A DNA stretch of 64,000 nt. Source: Apricaphanius iberus (Eukaryota > Chordata > Actinopteri > Cyprinodontiformes > Aphaniidae). The translations under genes were made by a program, and so were the position numbers. The first letter of the stretch is position 1. Every line of letters begins with the position of its first letter. The notes under the pieces are model-generated. The model saw nothing but the letters and a program-made list of their open reading frames with translations. It made no database searches and was not told the origin of the DNA. Shown here piece after piece: positions 31,541 to 45,113 of this stretch. The DNA lies in contig JAPXFQ010001502.1 in NCBI GenBank assembly GCA_028564705.1, forward strand, positions 62,001-126,000, read 5' to 3'.

Positions 31541-34500
31541 ATGCATGTTCCTATCGTTTTATGTGGTTTTAAACCTACTGTTTCACCACTAACTTCCTGC
31601 CGGAAGTACAGGGGGCACATCTCAATAATTAATAATGAGTATCACATATATAATTAGAAGAACAAGAAGAAGAAGAAATTCATAACGGCATTATTTTAAG
31701 ATTATAAAATACATTAAATCATGAATCTAGCAAGTCTGAAGAATGAAGACCATTGCGGTCGTAAAACCTTTGCAAATATTTATCAAGACTGTTCCTTAGC
31801 AAAACACTAAAATGATTACAAAATCTAATGAAGCAACATAAAAATATTTTTTTGAATAATGATAATCATATATAGTTTATGCATATATGTAGCCTCTTTT
31901 AGGCTTTTCCTCCTAAAAACAAAATCCAGTGAAACCACCTGCTTTCAGGTGTCATGGCTTAGGTCCAATCACATTAAACCCTGAAATCTCAGCTTGGACT
32001 TGGAGTAAATTCCTAAACCAACAACAGATGCTTAGTAATAGATATAATACAGATGGACGAAGTGATGGACTGAGGGGTGGCAAACATGCTAAAGTTGGAG
32101 TTAAATATTGGGAATGTCAAATATTTGGGTTGCCTGAAGTCCATAAAGAAGGATGTCTCTGAAGATCAAGGGGAATTCTTGGACGGTTTTCCTCGTTTGT
32201 ATGGTTCTGCTGCAGTTTGAAAGTAAAATCCTTTGCTGTTCATCCCTTGAAAACATAAAAGCCTGGATGACTATAAACATTATCCTTTTAAATTCAGACA
32301 CGACATAAGTTGCCGTCTTCCGACCAAAACCTCTTAAATACAAATTGCTTAGTCAATCATTTTATCTGGATTGCATTAAACTGGCCTACAGTAAGAACAT
32401 TAAGAACCTTGGTGTAGTTTTTGAACATCATCTGACATTCAAACCCATGTTAAACAGGTTTCTGGGCTGTCATTCTTTTACTTCCAGAATGTTGCTAAAT
32501 TTAGAAACATCCTGTCCGGGAGTGATGTTAAAAAAAAGTCTATGTATTTGTGTTTTCAAGGCTGGTAATTCCTTATTATCAGTAACTCCACCTGGTCTTG
32601 TATCCTGCTCAGCTGCAACGCCCTGCTGCTTGGGGAGCATCGATTCAGATGATGCTCCCAGTGACTGAACATCCTCCAAGTCCTGTTGTCAACTTTTTAC
32701 TTTACATACAGTATATAAAGTACCCTTACATCAGTTCCTTTTGTTCTTTCTGTGTCCCTTCTCTGTCTTCTTGAACCCCGAGATTATCGTGGCAAATGAC
32801 CGCTTGTATTGACCCAGGTTCTGCCGGAGGTTTCTTCGTGTTAAAGGGGAGTTTTTCCTCTCCACTGTCGCTGCATGCTTGCTCAGTATGAGGGATTGCT
32901 GTGTTTGGAGTCTACCACAATTGCCAGTCATTGACTCAAGGCAATATGCTGGGATTTCTCGAACAGAATTATTTTTAACTGATTCTAATGATTGCATAAC
33001 TGCATTGAAATAACTTGTCTTGTAAAGTGCCTTGAGATTACATCTGTTGTGAAGTGACACTGTAAAAATGAACTAAATTAAATAGAATTTAATTATACCT
33101 CTCAGAGATGCTAACACTACAATAGAAAGGTATTTGGCCCATCTGAACTGCTTTATTTATAGATTTCTGCAGCTGAGTTGCTGTGGAGGTTAACCTGTCA
33201 GATATAATTAGGGTTTATTTTTATGAGATACAGCAGAAAGTTAAGTTATTTCATAATGTACTTCATAAAGCTTGCTTAATCAGGTACCAGCTCTCCTGTT
33301 GTGTTTTCACTGTCTACAGTCTCAGATCGACAGATTTCAGCCGTAGAGTCTCAACAGCAACATTGTTCCCCGATGAAAAAACAGAGATGAAAAAATAAGC
33401 TGCTTTGGTTTACATTCTCACTATATGATTATGTTGATATATATGATGTAATTCACAATCCGATTATTGATGGATATCAGTAATCAATTCAATTCACTTT
33501 TATTTATATAGTGCCAGTTCAAATGTAATCTCAAAGCACTTTACAACAAAAGTCATTTCAATATAATCATACGAACATTCCAATCATCAAAAAATTTTCT
33601 ATGTAAGGGATCCCAGCAGATTGGGTGAACTCATTGACATCAGGGTGGTATATCTTAAATTGTAATATTTTCTTTTAATCTTGCTTCATGTTTACTTTTT
33701 TATATATATATATATTTTTTACTTTAATCACATGCTCGTCCAAAGGTAACTGCTTGATTTTGCATTCCCCCATTTATACACTTTTAGGAACCATTGTAGA
33801 AAAAAGGAGGAAAACACTACCCTAACCCCCCCCCCCCAAAAAAAAAAAAATCAGAAAATTCATGTTGTAGAAAAGTTGTACATTTGCCAGAAAGGCATCA
33901 ATTTTCTTTAATTGAAAAACGTAACTCAGAAACGTGCAAGAATAAAAATTTTATATTTATTTAAAAGGTTTACAAAAAGTTTTCTCTTGCACATTTATGA
34001 ATTTTCTACATCAGAAAATGTCTTTATTCTGTAAAATATGTGAAACCCACTTTCAAGATTTCAGAATTTGTAGGTACAAATGTTCTCGTCTTCCATGGAT
34101 ATTGATTTTTCAACAATGGTATAGATTGTTTGTCATGGTAAACAGTGTTCAAACAATAAGTAAATACATTCAGCTGTTCTGAAAACCCCTCTGAGGTTCG
34201 TTAGAGAACATCAGGATCAGCTATTTCTGTATGTAGGTCTACTTTTCAAATTATAACCTTTGAGGTTTGTGTGTGGTTGTGAAAATAGAGCAACAAATCT
34301 TTTAGGTTGCTGCTAACTTCACCGTCTCTTACCTGAAGTACAAACACACTTTCTAGCATTTAATTCTCTAGGTTGTGCAACATAAAAGTAGCATAGATCA
34401 TATAAATCATTTACATATGTTCATATCTTAGCTTGACAGCATTGGTACTGTACAGTTCCGTTTAACATTAAAATTACTGTATAATGAACTGTAGGAGCTA

Positions 34501-36681
34501 CTGAATCATTGTTGCTAGGGAAACAGCGTTGTCTTGAAAACTTTATGGGGGTTTAGTGCAGGGTACACACAGCTCTATGGAGTTCCCCTATTTTATTAGT
34601 CACTATAGTGACATATCACAGTAGCAGTAACATTGCGTGCCTAGCATTCAGTCTCCGCCCACAAAACCCAGAAACTCTACATGTTAGGCATCTATTTTTA
34701 GAGCAAAAGTTTGAATGGAAGATAACCCACCATAATGGTTCGTATCTGACCAGCATCTCAAACTGTGTTTCGTTCCCTTATAGTTTTCTTCTTTCTTATG
34801 TTTATGTCCAACTTGAATTTTTCAGACCAAAAATTTTTTAAAGGAAAGCCAAAAGTAACAGGAGTAAATAAAGAAAAATGCTGGTTTTGTATTTGTATTT
34901 TTTTTACAATGATTTCATTTATCAGGCAAAACAAGCAATCCAACCCAAGCTACCCCTATATGAAAATATAACTGCAAATAAATAACTTTGATGAATTGCA
35001 TTTTCCACAGTTTCATTAGTCACAACCAGAATCAATCGGAACCAGTCTATTAATATGAAAAAATATATTTAAAAATAACCTGTCTGACAAGATAGATTTC
35101 AGGAAGCAACACATCATGCTTCATTTTAAAGAAATACAAGAACAGATGAGGAAAAAAAGTACTTGACACCTTTGTTCTTTTAAGATTTTAAAAGCTCCAA
35201 GTGAGTAAAACATTTATAGAGCGCTTTTCACGGCTAAAATAAAGTGCTGTACAAGAGAAATGTAAAACAAAGCACTAAAAATATAAAGGCATGTAAAAAT
35301 CAAAGTGATACTAGTGGCAACTCATCAAACAAAAGCATGCTGAAATGAGCAGGTCTTCACATTTTTTTAAAAGAATCAACCGAGTTTGCCCGCTGCAGAG
35401 TACAGGGCAGGGTGATCCACAGCCTGGGAGCAACAGACTGAAAAGAAACGTTTGAGAATCCAGTGAAACACAGTAAGAACCATTATTTATGCAACGAGAA
35501 CCTTCCCAGGAGAGAACTTCTGATCAGAAATACTCCTAGAGTTCGTCCACGACTCATCCAGAAGGTCACAAAAGAATCCAAAGCAACATATAAACTACAT
35601 CAGGCCTCTCTAGTCTCCGTTTATTATTGGTATTCATTAACAATAAGGATAAGACTGACAAACACAGCATCTACGGGAGAGTTTCACGACCATAAGCACT
35701 GCTGAACAAAGGGTCTGTTTCGCATTTGCCAACAAACGACAGAAAAAACAGCTGAACTTTCTTTCCGTCTTGCATAAAGCTAGAATGGCATTTCAGAAGA
35801 AACAAAAAAACACAATGCTGAGAGTGATACACAGTGGTGGCAGTGTGATGCTCTGGGCCCTCTTTGTTGTTCCAGGAGCTGGACAGCTTCTAATAACTGA
35901 TGTTCTGCTCTCTTAACTTCAATAATAGAAGGTTTTGGATTCGCCTAGTCAAAGTCTGTATAATTGAAACGCTGTGGCTTTACTCTAAACAAACTTTTCA
36001 TACTTGAAACATTTCCACTATGACTGAATTGCATGTCGCAAAGCTCAGTGGGCCATTATTCCATATACACTTCACTGACGTTGCTGCACAACCAGCTATC
36101 TTGTTTAGGGAGAAGTTACTGTTTTAGCAACAGGGAAAAAGAGTTGGGTTAGAGTAGCTTCTCGCCATTAACACAGCAAATCTGCATTGAAATAATGTTT
36201 TTCACACTTACTCAGGGTAACTGAGATCAACTTTAAATCTGTTTTAAGTGTGACATAAAATCAGAACTTTTAAAGAGGATATACTCTGTAAATATCATCT
36301 ATTCAACTGAAATTTAAAAAAAAAAAATACTTTCTCAGCACTAAGAATATTAATTTTGATATCTCTACTGTTTTTTTTAGAAAGATAGAAGCTGTTCTTC
36401 TCTATTACCTGTCTTAATCTTTATAAACCTGATGTTTGCTGGATTGTTTCACTAATTTTCTCCTTATCATTAACTCTACAATTGAATAAGCAGCACGGAT
36501 GCTACCTAACATAACACAGAAACAACTGTAACCGTAGAAGTAGCTGTCACTTTTCAGTAACCTCCCCCATACCACAAGATTGAACCACGAGGTACCAGGA
36601 GCCGCTGCCGACTTTCAGACATCTGATCGAAAGACACTCACCGATAGCTGAGATCAACAGGCAAACCTTCAGCACGTCCAT
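30062..36681 (-). CDS. Gene D: small acidic secreted/membrane protein (89 aa)
   Basis: Three exons with matching phases (1-1): 36681-36642 (MDVLKVCLLISAI, signal peptide, donor CG/GTGAGT), 31319-31182 and 30153-30062 (TGA). Exon 2 encodes VVVASIPADDEDYSDTPGEM and then a Ser/Thr/Pro stretch ending SSSSLSSS with an NSS sequon. Exon 3 encodes AFKHSPLRGAVATIYILFLI then HVILILCMKA, closely similar to gene B exon 3. Predicted length (89) equals gene B. Exons 2 and 3 are clear paralogues of B. Exon 1 is not similar to the other first exons and lies 5.3 kb upstream, with LINE DNA in between, so it is less certain. A TATA-like sequence and the shared AACTGC element lie upstream of it. The function is unknown. 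Confidence 0.5.
32345..33085 (+). mobile_element. L2/Maui-like LINE 3' fragment
   Basis: The plus-strand frame reads NLGVVFEHHLTFKPMLNRFL and LETSCPGVMLKKSL (end of an L2 RT). The family 3' UTR follows (CTCCACTGTCGCTGCATGCTTGCTC..AAAGTGCCTTGAGATTACAT). The fragment lies in gene D intron 1. Confidence 0.75.
33485..33645 (-). mobile_element. L2/Maui-like LINE 3' tail, inverted
   Basis: CAATTCACTTTTATTTATAT, AATCTCAAAGCACTTTACAA and so on: the reverse complement of the same family's 3' end. It faces the plus-strand copy that ends at 33085. Confidence 0.7.
33650..35200. other. Gene D intron, unassigned
   Basis: AT-rich DNA with a short C9A12 junction near 33829-33850. No exon or recognisable transposon protein was seen. 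Confidence 0.4.
35205..35460 (-). mobile_element. LINE 3'-end fragment
   Basis: TTATAGAGCGCTTTTCACGG and GAGCAGGTCTTCACATTTTT match the usual fish L2-type 3' region (reverse orientation). Broken. Confidence 0.4.
35470..35935 (+). mobile_element. Tc1-like transposase relic
   Basis: Contains the Tc1 landmarks GTTTCACGACCATAAGCACTGCTGAACAAA-type and CACAGTGGTGGCAGTGTGATGCTCTGGGCC-type in the right order. Frames are broken. Confidence 0.6.
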
Positions 36682-36728
36682 CCTCTCTTCCTGCTCTCCT
36701 TCCTCGTCGTCTCCAGCTGGTGGAGCGC

Positions 36729-36748
36729 TCGGCAGTTGGCCTTTATGA
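36729..36748 (-). promoter_or_regulatory. Gene D core promoter candidate
   Basis: Minus-strand CATAAAGGCCAACTGCCGA: a TATA-like sequence followed directly by an AACTGC block as in A and C, about 50-65 bases upstream of the ATG. Confidence 0.4.
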
Positions 36749-37019
36749 AGTGTGGTCGAGCATTTCAGAGAGAGGAGATCAAGACAAACAGCAGCAAAGG
36801 AACTAGCTAACCACAGTGTGAATACATCATCAGCGATGTACCTCATGTAGATCCTAGAAATAAAAAGAAAAGATGTCCTCAGATATGCAACACGCTCAAT
36901 GCAAACAAAGAACATTGCAAAAGTAATGATCAGAGTTTACGTTTTTTCACTTTAAAACCTTTTATTTGAAATTTATACAGATTTGATATAATGTGGACAA
37001 TGATGCAAGGTTTTCTAAT

Positions 37020-37180
37020 GTTTTCAAAAATGAAAAAATCCTTCCAAGCTCCCAGGAGTTTTTTTCCTGTTCTTAGCTCCAATCTGTCTCAGTTTCAGCT
37101 CGGACCAGCTTTTCTGTCCATGCTGAAGAAAATGAATCTCCACAGCATGATACAACCACCACCATGTTTCATCAGGGTGG
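37020..37180 (-). mobile_element. Tc1-like transposase fragment
   Basis: Minus strand reads ACATGGTGGTGGTTGTATCA then TGCTGTGGAGATTCATTTTC and GGACAGAAAAGCTGGTC, the well-known Tc1 3' coding block. Confidence 0.65.
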
Positions 37181-37199
37181 GATTGAGGTTGCAAACAAA

Positions 37200-38753
37200 T
37201 TGACCTAAAATGACTTTATTTCAGCAACTTAAACAACTGAAAGTTCATGTTCGGTCTTAGTTTCAATTTTCTTTCCGCCTTAATGATTGTGGTGACTTCT
37301 AGTTGTATATCAGTATGTCTGGGTATGCGGTGAGATGCATCTGTGTAACATGACTTCAAGTAACTTAAGTTTTAACCCTGAACAGATAGACTTCCTTATC
37401 AGATCTTTGTTGGTCCTAATCTCACTTATTTCCTCTCTGATCTTCTCCTTTCAGCTCATGTGATACAACTACATTAACATTGCACGAATATTGTCACAGG
37501 AGGGACAGAAACAACACATAGTAAAAAATTACATATTTGTACTTAGAGTTTGAGTGAACAAAAAGCAAATTTCTTCTAGCAGAGAAAAGGATGCCATGTT
37601 GTCCCCTTTAAAGTTCGTTAGCCTGAACTCTGCCAGGTGAGTGTTGGACAATGGTGTGTTAATCAAATAGCACGTCGGAGTCCTGTCTTGATTTGGTAAT
37701 GCTGCCTAAACTTGGTGGTAAACTCCGTCTAAGCTTAAATGCCGGCACCATTTTTGTCTCATGTTACTGATTTTAGTAAACAGAGAGTGTAAGAGTAATG
37801 TTGCAATTAACCAATCAGAGGAGGCAAACTTATAGGTCATTAATCTTAATGAACAAGCCCCCACATGATGTTGAGTCTCCACGCCTACTCCCACACTAAA
37901 CTAGCATAAACTGAAATAGACTGGGATTTTTTTAATGTATTTTATTGACAGAAAGCGACTCAGGGGGCTTTCTTTCATACCAGACAACACATAAAAATTA
38001 ATAAAAACACCGGCGAATGAGAACTTTAGGTACTACCAGCTCTGTGTTTCAGGTCCATGCTGACCAAGGGAAAGTTCTGAGACTGTGCGTTCTGATTCAG
38101 GATGGGTTTGTATTTTTCTGGTGGCAGTTTTGATGCTCTGTGTGTTTTGAATAGTGTTTTGAATCCTTGTCCTCCAAATCAGGCCCTCGGTGCGGACCAT
38201 GTGGTCACAAATGAACATGTAGTCTTCCAGATCTCCCCTCCCGTAACTAACTTCTTAATTCTTAGTCAAAGCTTCCATCTTGTTATGAGATCACACCGAT
38301 TAGATTGCATCATTTGGGAAACCCAGCGTCTCGGGTGTTGGCTCCGCGGCTGCTGTTTCACACCTGGCCACACTCAGATACACTGACTTACATGATGACA
38401 TTCATAGCAACCGTATCCTGTTCATATAACTAGTTAGCAGTAGCGTTCATTAAGTTTAAAATTAGGATGTTTTGTCATTGATCTGGTTTAATACTGTTAT
38501 ATTTTTTAAGCATTAGTCAGTGGGAGCTCGGGCTGAAAAGCTGCAGTTCAAACAACGCCTTTATATCTGTGCAGATGGTGACGCTTGAGACTGATACTGA
38601 TATTGGTATCACCTCCTGTTTTCAAGGAGTTACACTCAATGCTAACTTTTATGAATCATTTTAACGGGCTAGTATAAAAATTTTTATACACTTAATATTT
38701 GCTAGTGACTTGGCAGATTCCTACAGGGGACAGCTGTCAAATGTGAATTTCGA

Positions 38754-38800
<47 letters not shown>

Positions 38801-41560
38801 TGTTTGTATAAATACCTCGGAGTTCACTGGAGACTGAACAATTGAGAAGGAACAGAGCAGAATTTACTTTTTGGTTCCCCAACGAGAGTACTCAGACTAT
38901 ATAAGGGGGCAGTGAAAGTTTTTTTTTTGGTGCTGAAGGGAGTGGTTGCATGCTAAAGGTGGGCGCTAATGAAAGAGGAAGGCTTCAAAACAGAAAATGG
39001 TTCAGATAAAGAAAAAAAAGTGTCATCAGTACAACATGGACTACCTTCGGTACAAGTTTATTCCTTCACCCATGAATTCACAACTCCTCAATAAAAAAAC
39101 ACACCGGGAACAAGGGTCTCATGAAAATGCCCACTACCATGACAACTCTGCTTTGGGTAATTATTTTGATGGTAGACGGGGTTTTTTTTTTTTTTTGGTT
39201 AGTTGCATATTTGTGTTCAAAATGTCAGAAACTCAAAGCTGATTTGTTGGGTTTTTTTTCATTTTTTTTTCTGAAGACAGTTGTGTATCATCAAGTTTGA
39301 AGTCTATTGAATCTGCCAGTTGAATATTTGCATTTTTTCCTGTGTAGTTGTAGCTAAAGGTCACTGATAACCAGTGCTATAACTAAACGGTGGTTTTTGT
39401 GTCAGAAAACCTTCAGTTTGTTTGTTTGGGACCTTGTTAGGGATTTCTTCATGACTTAGGAGGGTATTCACCTGAAAAAGGCTGAGAAATACCCATTTAC
39501 TTCTTGAAGAAGCTTAGGTCCTTCGATGTTTGCATGAAGATGTTTCATAACTTCTATAAGTCTGTTGAGAGAGTGTAATCCTTTCTGCTATTATCTGTTG
39601 GGTTATTAGCATCTATACAGGCTCAAAAAGGCTCAACAAGCAGAAAAGGCTGATTCTGTTTTGGGGATGACTGTGGAATCCCTGGAGACAATGATGCAAA
39701 AAAGGTTGCTTATTAAAATCAAGAAAATTAGGGACAACTCTGAGCATCTTCTTCATGATACTATCATAAAACATGTTTCAAAGCGAAGTAGTTTGCGTGA
39801 TCTTGCCTCTCTGTTTGGTGTTTCTGACTCTGTCTGATTGTTCCGTCTGTCAAAAACACCTCTGACCTTGAATTTCACACCTAACAACTAAACCAGGAAG
39901 AAGCAGTTTTACTTGTTTGCTTCATAACAAGCAACCGTTCCTCATCGATTCTCTCAGTTTAATTTTTACCTGAACTGAAGGAAATATCACATTCAGATAT
40001 TAAAATATGAAATATAAAACTTTTTTTTTCACTGAAGCAACAAAAGCAGGACTTCCTTCTTGACTTTATTGCATTTAAAGCATGTTTTTCATGGTGTTGT
40101 TTCTATAACTGAGGGGCTGCACGAATTAGGAAACCAGGCATCATCACAGCACATGACAAAAGAGATAAGATTATCAATTAATAAATATCTTTCCTGCTCT
40201 AGTTTTCTCTTCTGTTATTGCAACATTTAGTGTTGTGCAACGCTGACTGTTGCAATAAACAAGAACAGTTTTAAGTTCAGATCATCGAGTTCATCAGCTC
40301 AACGATGAGAACTGACTGCACAGTCATGACATGAACTAGTTCATCTACATCCATCGGTTTTTGGTTGTTTTGTTATTTAAATCAAGGCTGTCATATTAGC
40401 ACATCAACTAGGGATGTAAGAAAATATTGATACGCTGATATACTGCGATATTTTATGTCAATATATAACTTTGATTTTCAAAAGCAGTGTATTGATTTTT
40501 GCTTTTAGGTTTGTGGTAACATAAAAAGTATGACTGTCAGTTGGAGGCTGTTTTCACCTTTTTTGTTCCAGTGCATCAAGTATATCTGGTAACAATACTT
40601 AATATGAATGAAACAGGTTGGAGTGTTTACAATGCTTACTTTTAAAAATTACAATATACAGTCTTACTTAAAGTATCCCAACATATCGTAGTACCCACTG
40701 TATTGTAATACATAGCGTATCCCTAGGTGCTTGCTGATACACATCCCTATTATCAATTACCTCACTGCATTTGCAAAAACACAACTCCAGAAGCTGTGAG
40801 ATAAGGCCTTTAGGCAGGAAGGGAGTAAAAGAATCGATGCAAACCTTCCTCCGATGGGTTTAAACATGCTGGATACGGACAACTGCTGCACATCTTAATG
40901 CATGTTTAGAACTGTTTTTTACATACTGTATTGTTTGGTTTTATTTTACAGTTTTGTAAATCTTAATCGATTTGCAGGCAGATGGTAGCACACTGTTACC
41001 TTGTAGCAAAAAAAGGGTTTTCTGCATGAAGTTTATAATGTAAGCTAAACCTACTCAAATTCAGCTGAAGCTAAGCTACACTAATATACTTTAAACCAAA
41101 TTAATATCAAATTTAAGTGACTACAGTGTACTTAGCGTAAATTGTTTTTTTTGCTTCGGTTTTATATTTCTGTTTCCAAGACAATTCCCAACCTCAGGGA
41201 TGCAGCTGTCTGCATTTCTAACCAAATTTTCCCCAAGTTTTACAACAATTTCTTGCAGTATTTAGGAAAGCATAGAAAGTGATTTTCAGATCTTCCACAA
41301 ATCGATAAAAAAATTTAATGTCAATCATCTTCAAAATAATCTCCTTCCAAACATTTTATAAATATAATCAATCTTTACATGGGGAAACATTTTCAAGTGC
41401 AGTCAGGCAGAAGAAACATACAGTTTACATAAAAGATTCACAAGTAAAATAATAATTTACAATAAATCTTTTTAAATTGTCCAGATAAGTTCCATAAATC
41501 CAAAGGTTGATATATGATGAATGTTTACAGCTCAGGTCTAACGATTACGGATCAGCTCCT
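37200..41560. other. Intergenic region between FHIP1A and the small-gene cluster
   Basis: No convincing exons. It holds a GAAA microsatellite (38753-38801), a T16 run near 39180 and a decayed LINE-derived segment at about 39420-39900 (GGAGACAATGATGCAAAAAA..CTTCATGATACTATCATAAAAC). The rest is AT-rich and unassigned. Confidence 0.45.
38753..38801. repeat. (GAAA)n microsatellite
   Basis: About 12 perfect GAAA units. Confidence 0.97.
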
Positions 41561-41611
41561 TCTAAGCCTCCTGTGCAGATTTTCAGCACTTTTTCCCAGG
41601 AGATGACGTCA

Positions 41612-41842
41612 TTATTCCTCTGAACAGTAGTCCAGCGCGATGCTGTGCTCCTGGGTGATGGCCGCCAGCTCCTTCAGGAACTCTGCGTATAGGACGATGG
41701 CAAACACTCGGCTCTTGGCCTGAGGGGGGATGACGGGGCAGGGGGGTAAGACACTGAGGGGCGGCAGAGGCAGGGCGTTCCTCACCGAGCCGTTAGGTAG
41801 AGACGGATCCAGGATCATGTCCCCGCCCTGAGACTCGAGCGC
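41612..41842 (-). CDS. fhip1a: FHIP1A last exon
   Basis: Phase 0 requires the acceptor AG before 41842. A proline-rich stretch is followed by AEFLKELAAITQEHSIALDY, CSEE and TAA (41614-41612). The acceptor position is ambiguous by two bases. Confidence 0.88.
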   Translation of the reverse strand, partial: ALESQGGDMILDPSLPNGSVRNALPLPPLSVLPPCPVIPPQAKSRVFAIVLYAEFLKELAAITQEHSIALDYCSEE

Positions 41843-42851
41843 CTCTGAGAGACAGGACGAGAGAAGATACCTAATATATTAACAACTATTAACACTATAA
41901 AATTAGGAATTTTGAGCTTCAAACAACGCTCAAAGAACTGGTTTGATTTAGGCTTCAAACTGTTGTGGTTTCTGTTTCATTTATGTCTTTTAGTTTGATA
42001 AAGAAGAAATATTTCATAACCTTTTATCATAGAGACCATGTGACAGTTCTCCTGCTGCCTAAACCAGGTAAAATTGCTGTACAAAATCATTGCAAAGAGC
42101 TTGGAGTGACTAATTTTAAAAAATAAAAAATTTATATATTTTAAAAAGTCTGCCTCGTACACAATTCATAATCAACATCACCTTAAGTTTCACTTTTTCA
42201 AAAGATGTGACACATTCACAAGTCTTATGATATATTTTGAATATAACATATTTAAAACTTTGATTAACATATTAAAGTATGCAGTGTACAATATGGAATA
42301 CAATTACATAAATAATTTTATCGTATGGCCATTAAATCTGTAGATTACTTGATTTTCTGAATTAGGTAAACTGCAATAATATTAAGATCCAGCAGGTGTC
42401 AGTAGACCAACAAAGTAGCAACTCCGTATCGACACAGTATCAGTTAGGGCAATTGGTTGAAACGTTTCATGAGGCCTCATCTACCCATCAATAGTACTCT
42501 GTATTGGCAAGTACTGAAATCTAAGTATCGGTATCGTATCGGTTTGAAGAAAGTAGAATCGTTGCATCCTTAATTATAAGTGACAACTGATGAAAGTCCC
42601 AAGTTTAGTGTCTCAGAAAATTAGAATATTGTGGAAAATTTTCAACATTGAAGACTACAGGTACCACAATGTAATCAGTTAATAATTAGTTACTGTATAA
42701 AAAAATCTGTTACATACATGTTTTTAAAAGCTACTGTATATTTATACAGTAGTTTTCAGAAGTATGTATATAAAAAAAGGATTATTTCATACAGTTTTTT
42801 CAGAAATATGTAACAGCATAATATGCTTTCGGAAAAATTCTGTATAAAGAG

Positions 42852-42897
<46 letters not shown>

Positions 42898-45041
42898 CCT
42901 GTTTTCTCTTAGTCTCTTCCTACAGTGGGTGCTTCTGACCCGCCCTGCTTGACGACCCTGACTAAGATGGCATTCCAGTGGAGGAAAGTTCTCCACGTCC
43001 TGCTACCAACTTCTGCTTCTGCATCAGTTCTGTTGCTCTTTGTGTGTCTCTGCTGCCTTCTCCAAACCCCAGACGGTCTCTGCAGATGACCGCTTATGCT
43101 GAGCCTGGTTCTGCTGGAGGTATCTTCCTGTTAAAAGGGAGTTTTTCCTCTCCACTGTCGCTTCATGCTTGCTCAGTGTCAGGGATGAGAATTCACGACG
43201 CAATCTTCCGTAGTTCTCTAATTCCTACATTAAACATTGTATTATAATAACTCTTCTTGTAAAGTGCCTTGAGATGACATCTGTTGTGAAACGGCGCTAT
43301 ATAAATAAACTGAATTGAATATATATATATATCCTATTTCAGTACATTTTTTTTGCCAAAAAGCTACTGCTGATTTATGTTTTTTGTTCTGGGAATTACA
43401 ACCGAACGCTCACATTTGCCTCAAACAGTGAATAAATGCCTCAGTGTTGCCCAAGACCTCAAAACAACAAACCAACATCTATAGAAATACTAAGTGCAAT
43501 GCTACTTCATATGCTATTGGCTGGTGTTTTGGTGGGTCAAAGTCGTACTGAAGCCTTATTATCAAAATAGAATGCCATTTAAATTCATGCAATATGGTCT
43601 GACTTCAGATTTTCCAACCTTCTTTTTGTGTGTCTTGATGTTTGCATGTGTTCATTCACCTCTAAATTTGCAATGCTGGTCTTTAGCCAACAAGAACCTC
43701 CAGGCCTGAGTTACCAGGGTGGGAAATTCAGGCCTCTCCTCTACGTAGCGCTCGATCTGAGCGTGCAACAGCTCCAACACCTACACATCGGGTTTAATTG
43801 TAGTTATCATGTGTGAAATAGCTCTAGAAACCTGCTGGCCGTGTGTCGGTGCTACCTGGTATAATGTGCGTACGCTGTGCTGGTCGTGTGCTTCCGTGCT
43901 GAGCAGGAAGGATCTCAGCAGAGGCTGGGGGTAAGAAGCGAGCTGGGCCAGGATACCCGTTACCAGCAGGTTGACGGAAATTGAGTTTTCCAGAAGGTTC
44001 TCCAGTCGGGATAACAGGACGCTGATGAAGGGACCTAGGGGAATTGATGGAGTTTACAGGTTAGTATAAGAACTGAGCAGGAACGAGAAAACAGACCGTC
44101 TTTGCTGCAGAGTCATAGTAAAACTTCAAATTACAGTTTTCAGTTCTCGATGAAACCTTTTCAGGGAGGGACCTTGTAGAAAGAAAAGACTAAATTAAAT
44201 CTTTTCTGAGCCCAGGTATGCTATAAACCAGCCGTTTCCAACTCCAGTCCCTAATAGCCGATGTTCTGCATGTTTCACATATTTTACGGGTTCAACAAAA
44301 CCGATTCGAATTTATGGGTCATCTGAAGATCTCTGCAGTTTGAATTCAGCTGTGTTGGTAAGAAAAAAATCTAAATCATACAGGAAACTGGTTTACATCT
44401 CCTGAAAGATATTTTTAATTTCTTGACAAAAAAAGTGAATCTGAAACTGAACATAAAAATTTAACTTTAACTGGAAGAGGATTAGGGCCACTGAAGGAGA
44501 AAAAATGAGTAAAAAAAATTTGACTATTCTCAGAATTCTGACTTTAAAGTCAGAATTTGAACTGTCTGGAGGAACATATCTGATTTAAGTGACTCTTTTA
44601 TCATAGTAAATGGTCCCCAAATATGTAGTTTTCTTAAAGGAAGAACAAAAAGTGAGTAAAACAAGATAAATATTTGTTTGGCTTGCAGGTCTACCGTTAT
44701 CTGTTAGCATGTTTGTTAGCTTTCACTTCTTGTATTTCACAATTTATTACATCCCACTTGATAGATTTGGGTTTTAGGAGCTGTTTATTGCTGAATCTTC
44801 CAGTAAGGGTTTGTTGCATTTTCTCGTACTCTTCTTCTGTTTGAATGATCTCCATTTCAACAAAGAAGTAGTTGTGTTATGTTAGCAGATTGTGATGTAA
44901 TACATTGTGAAATACAAAAAGTCAAAGCTAACAAACATGCTAATAGATAGCAGTAAGTGCTCGGCTTTAGACCTGCAATCAGGTCTCCCCCTGCCCATCA
45001 CCAACACCGTCACTGAAGCTGCTTGCTCCCAAGCTGGTGTT

Positions 45042-45113
<72 letters not shown>

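Noticed and set aside
36547..36915. 122-codon frame upstream of and through gene D exon 1
   Set aside because: The part upstream of ATG 36681 contains the TATA-like element and lacks any domain. The frame also runs past a good donor at 36642.
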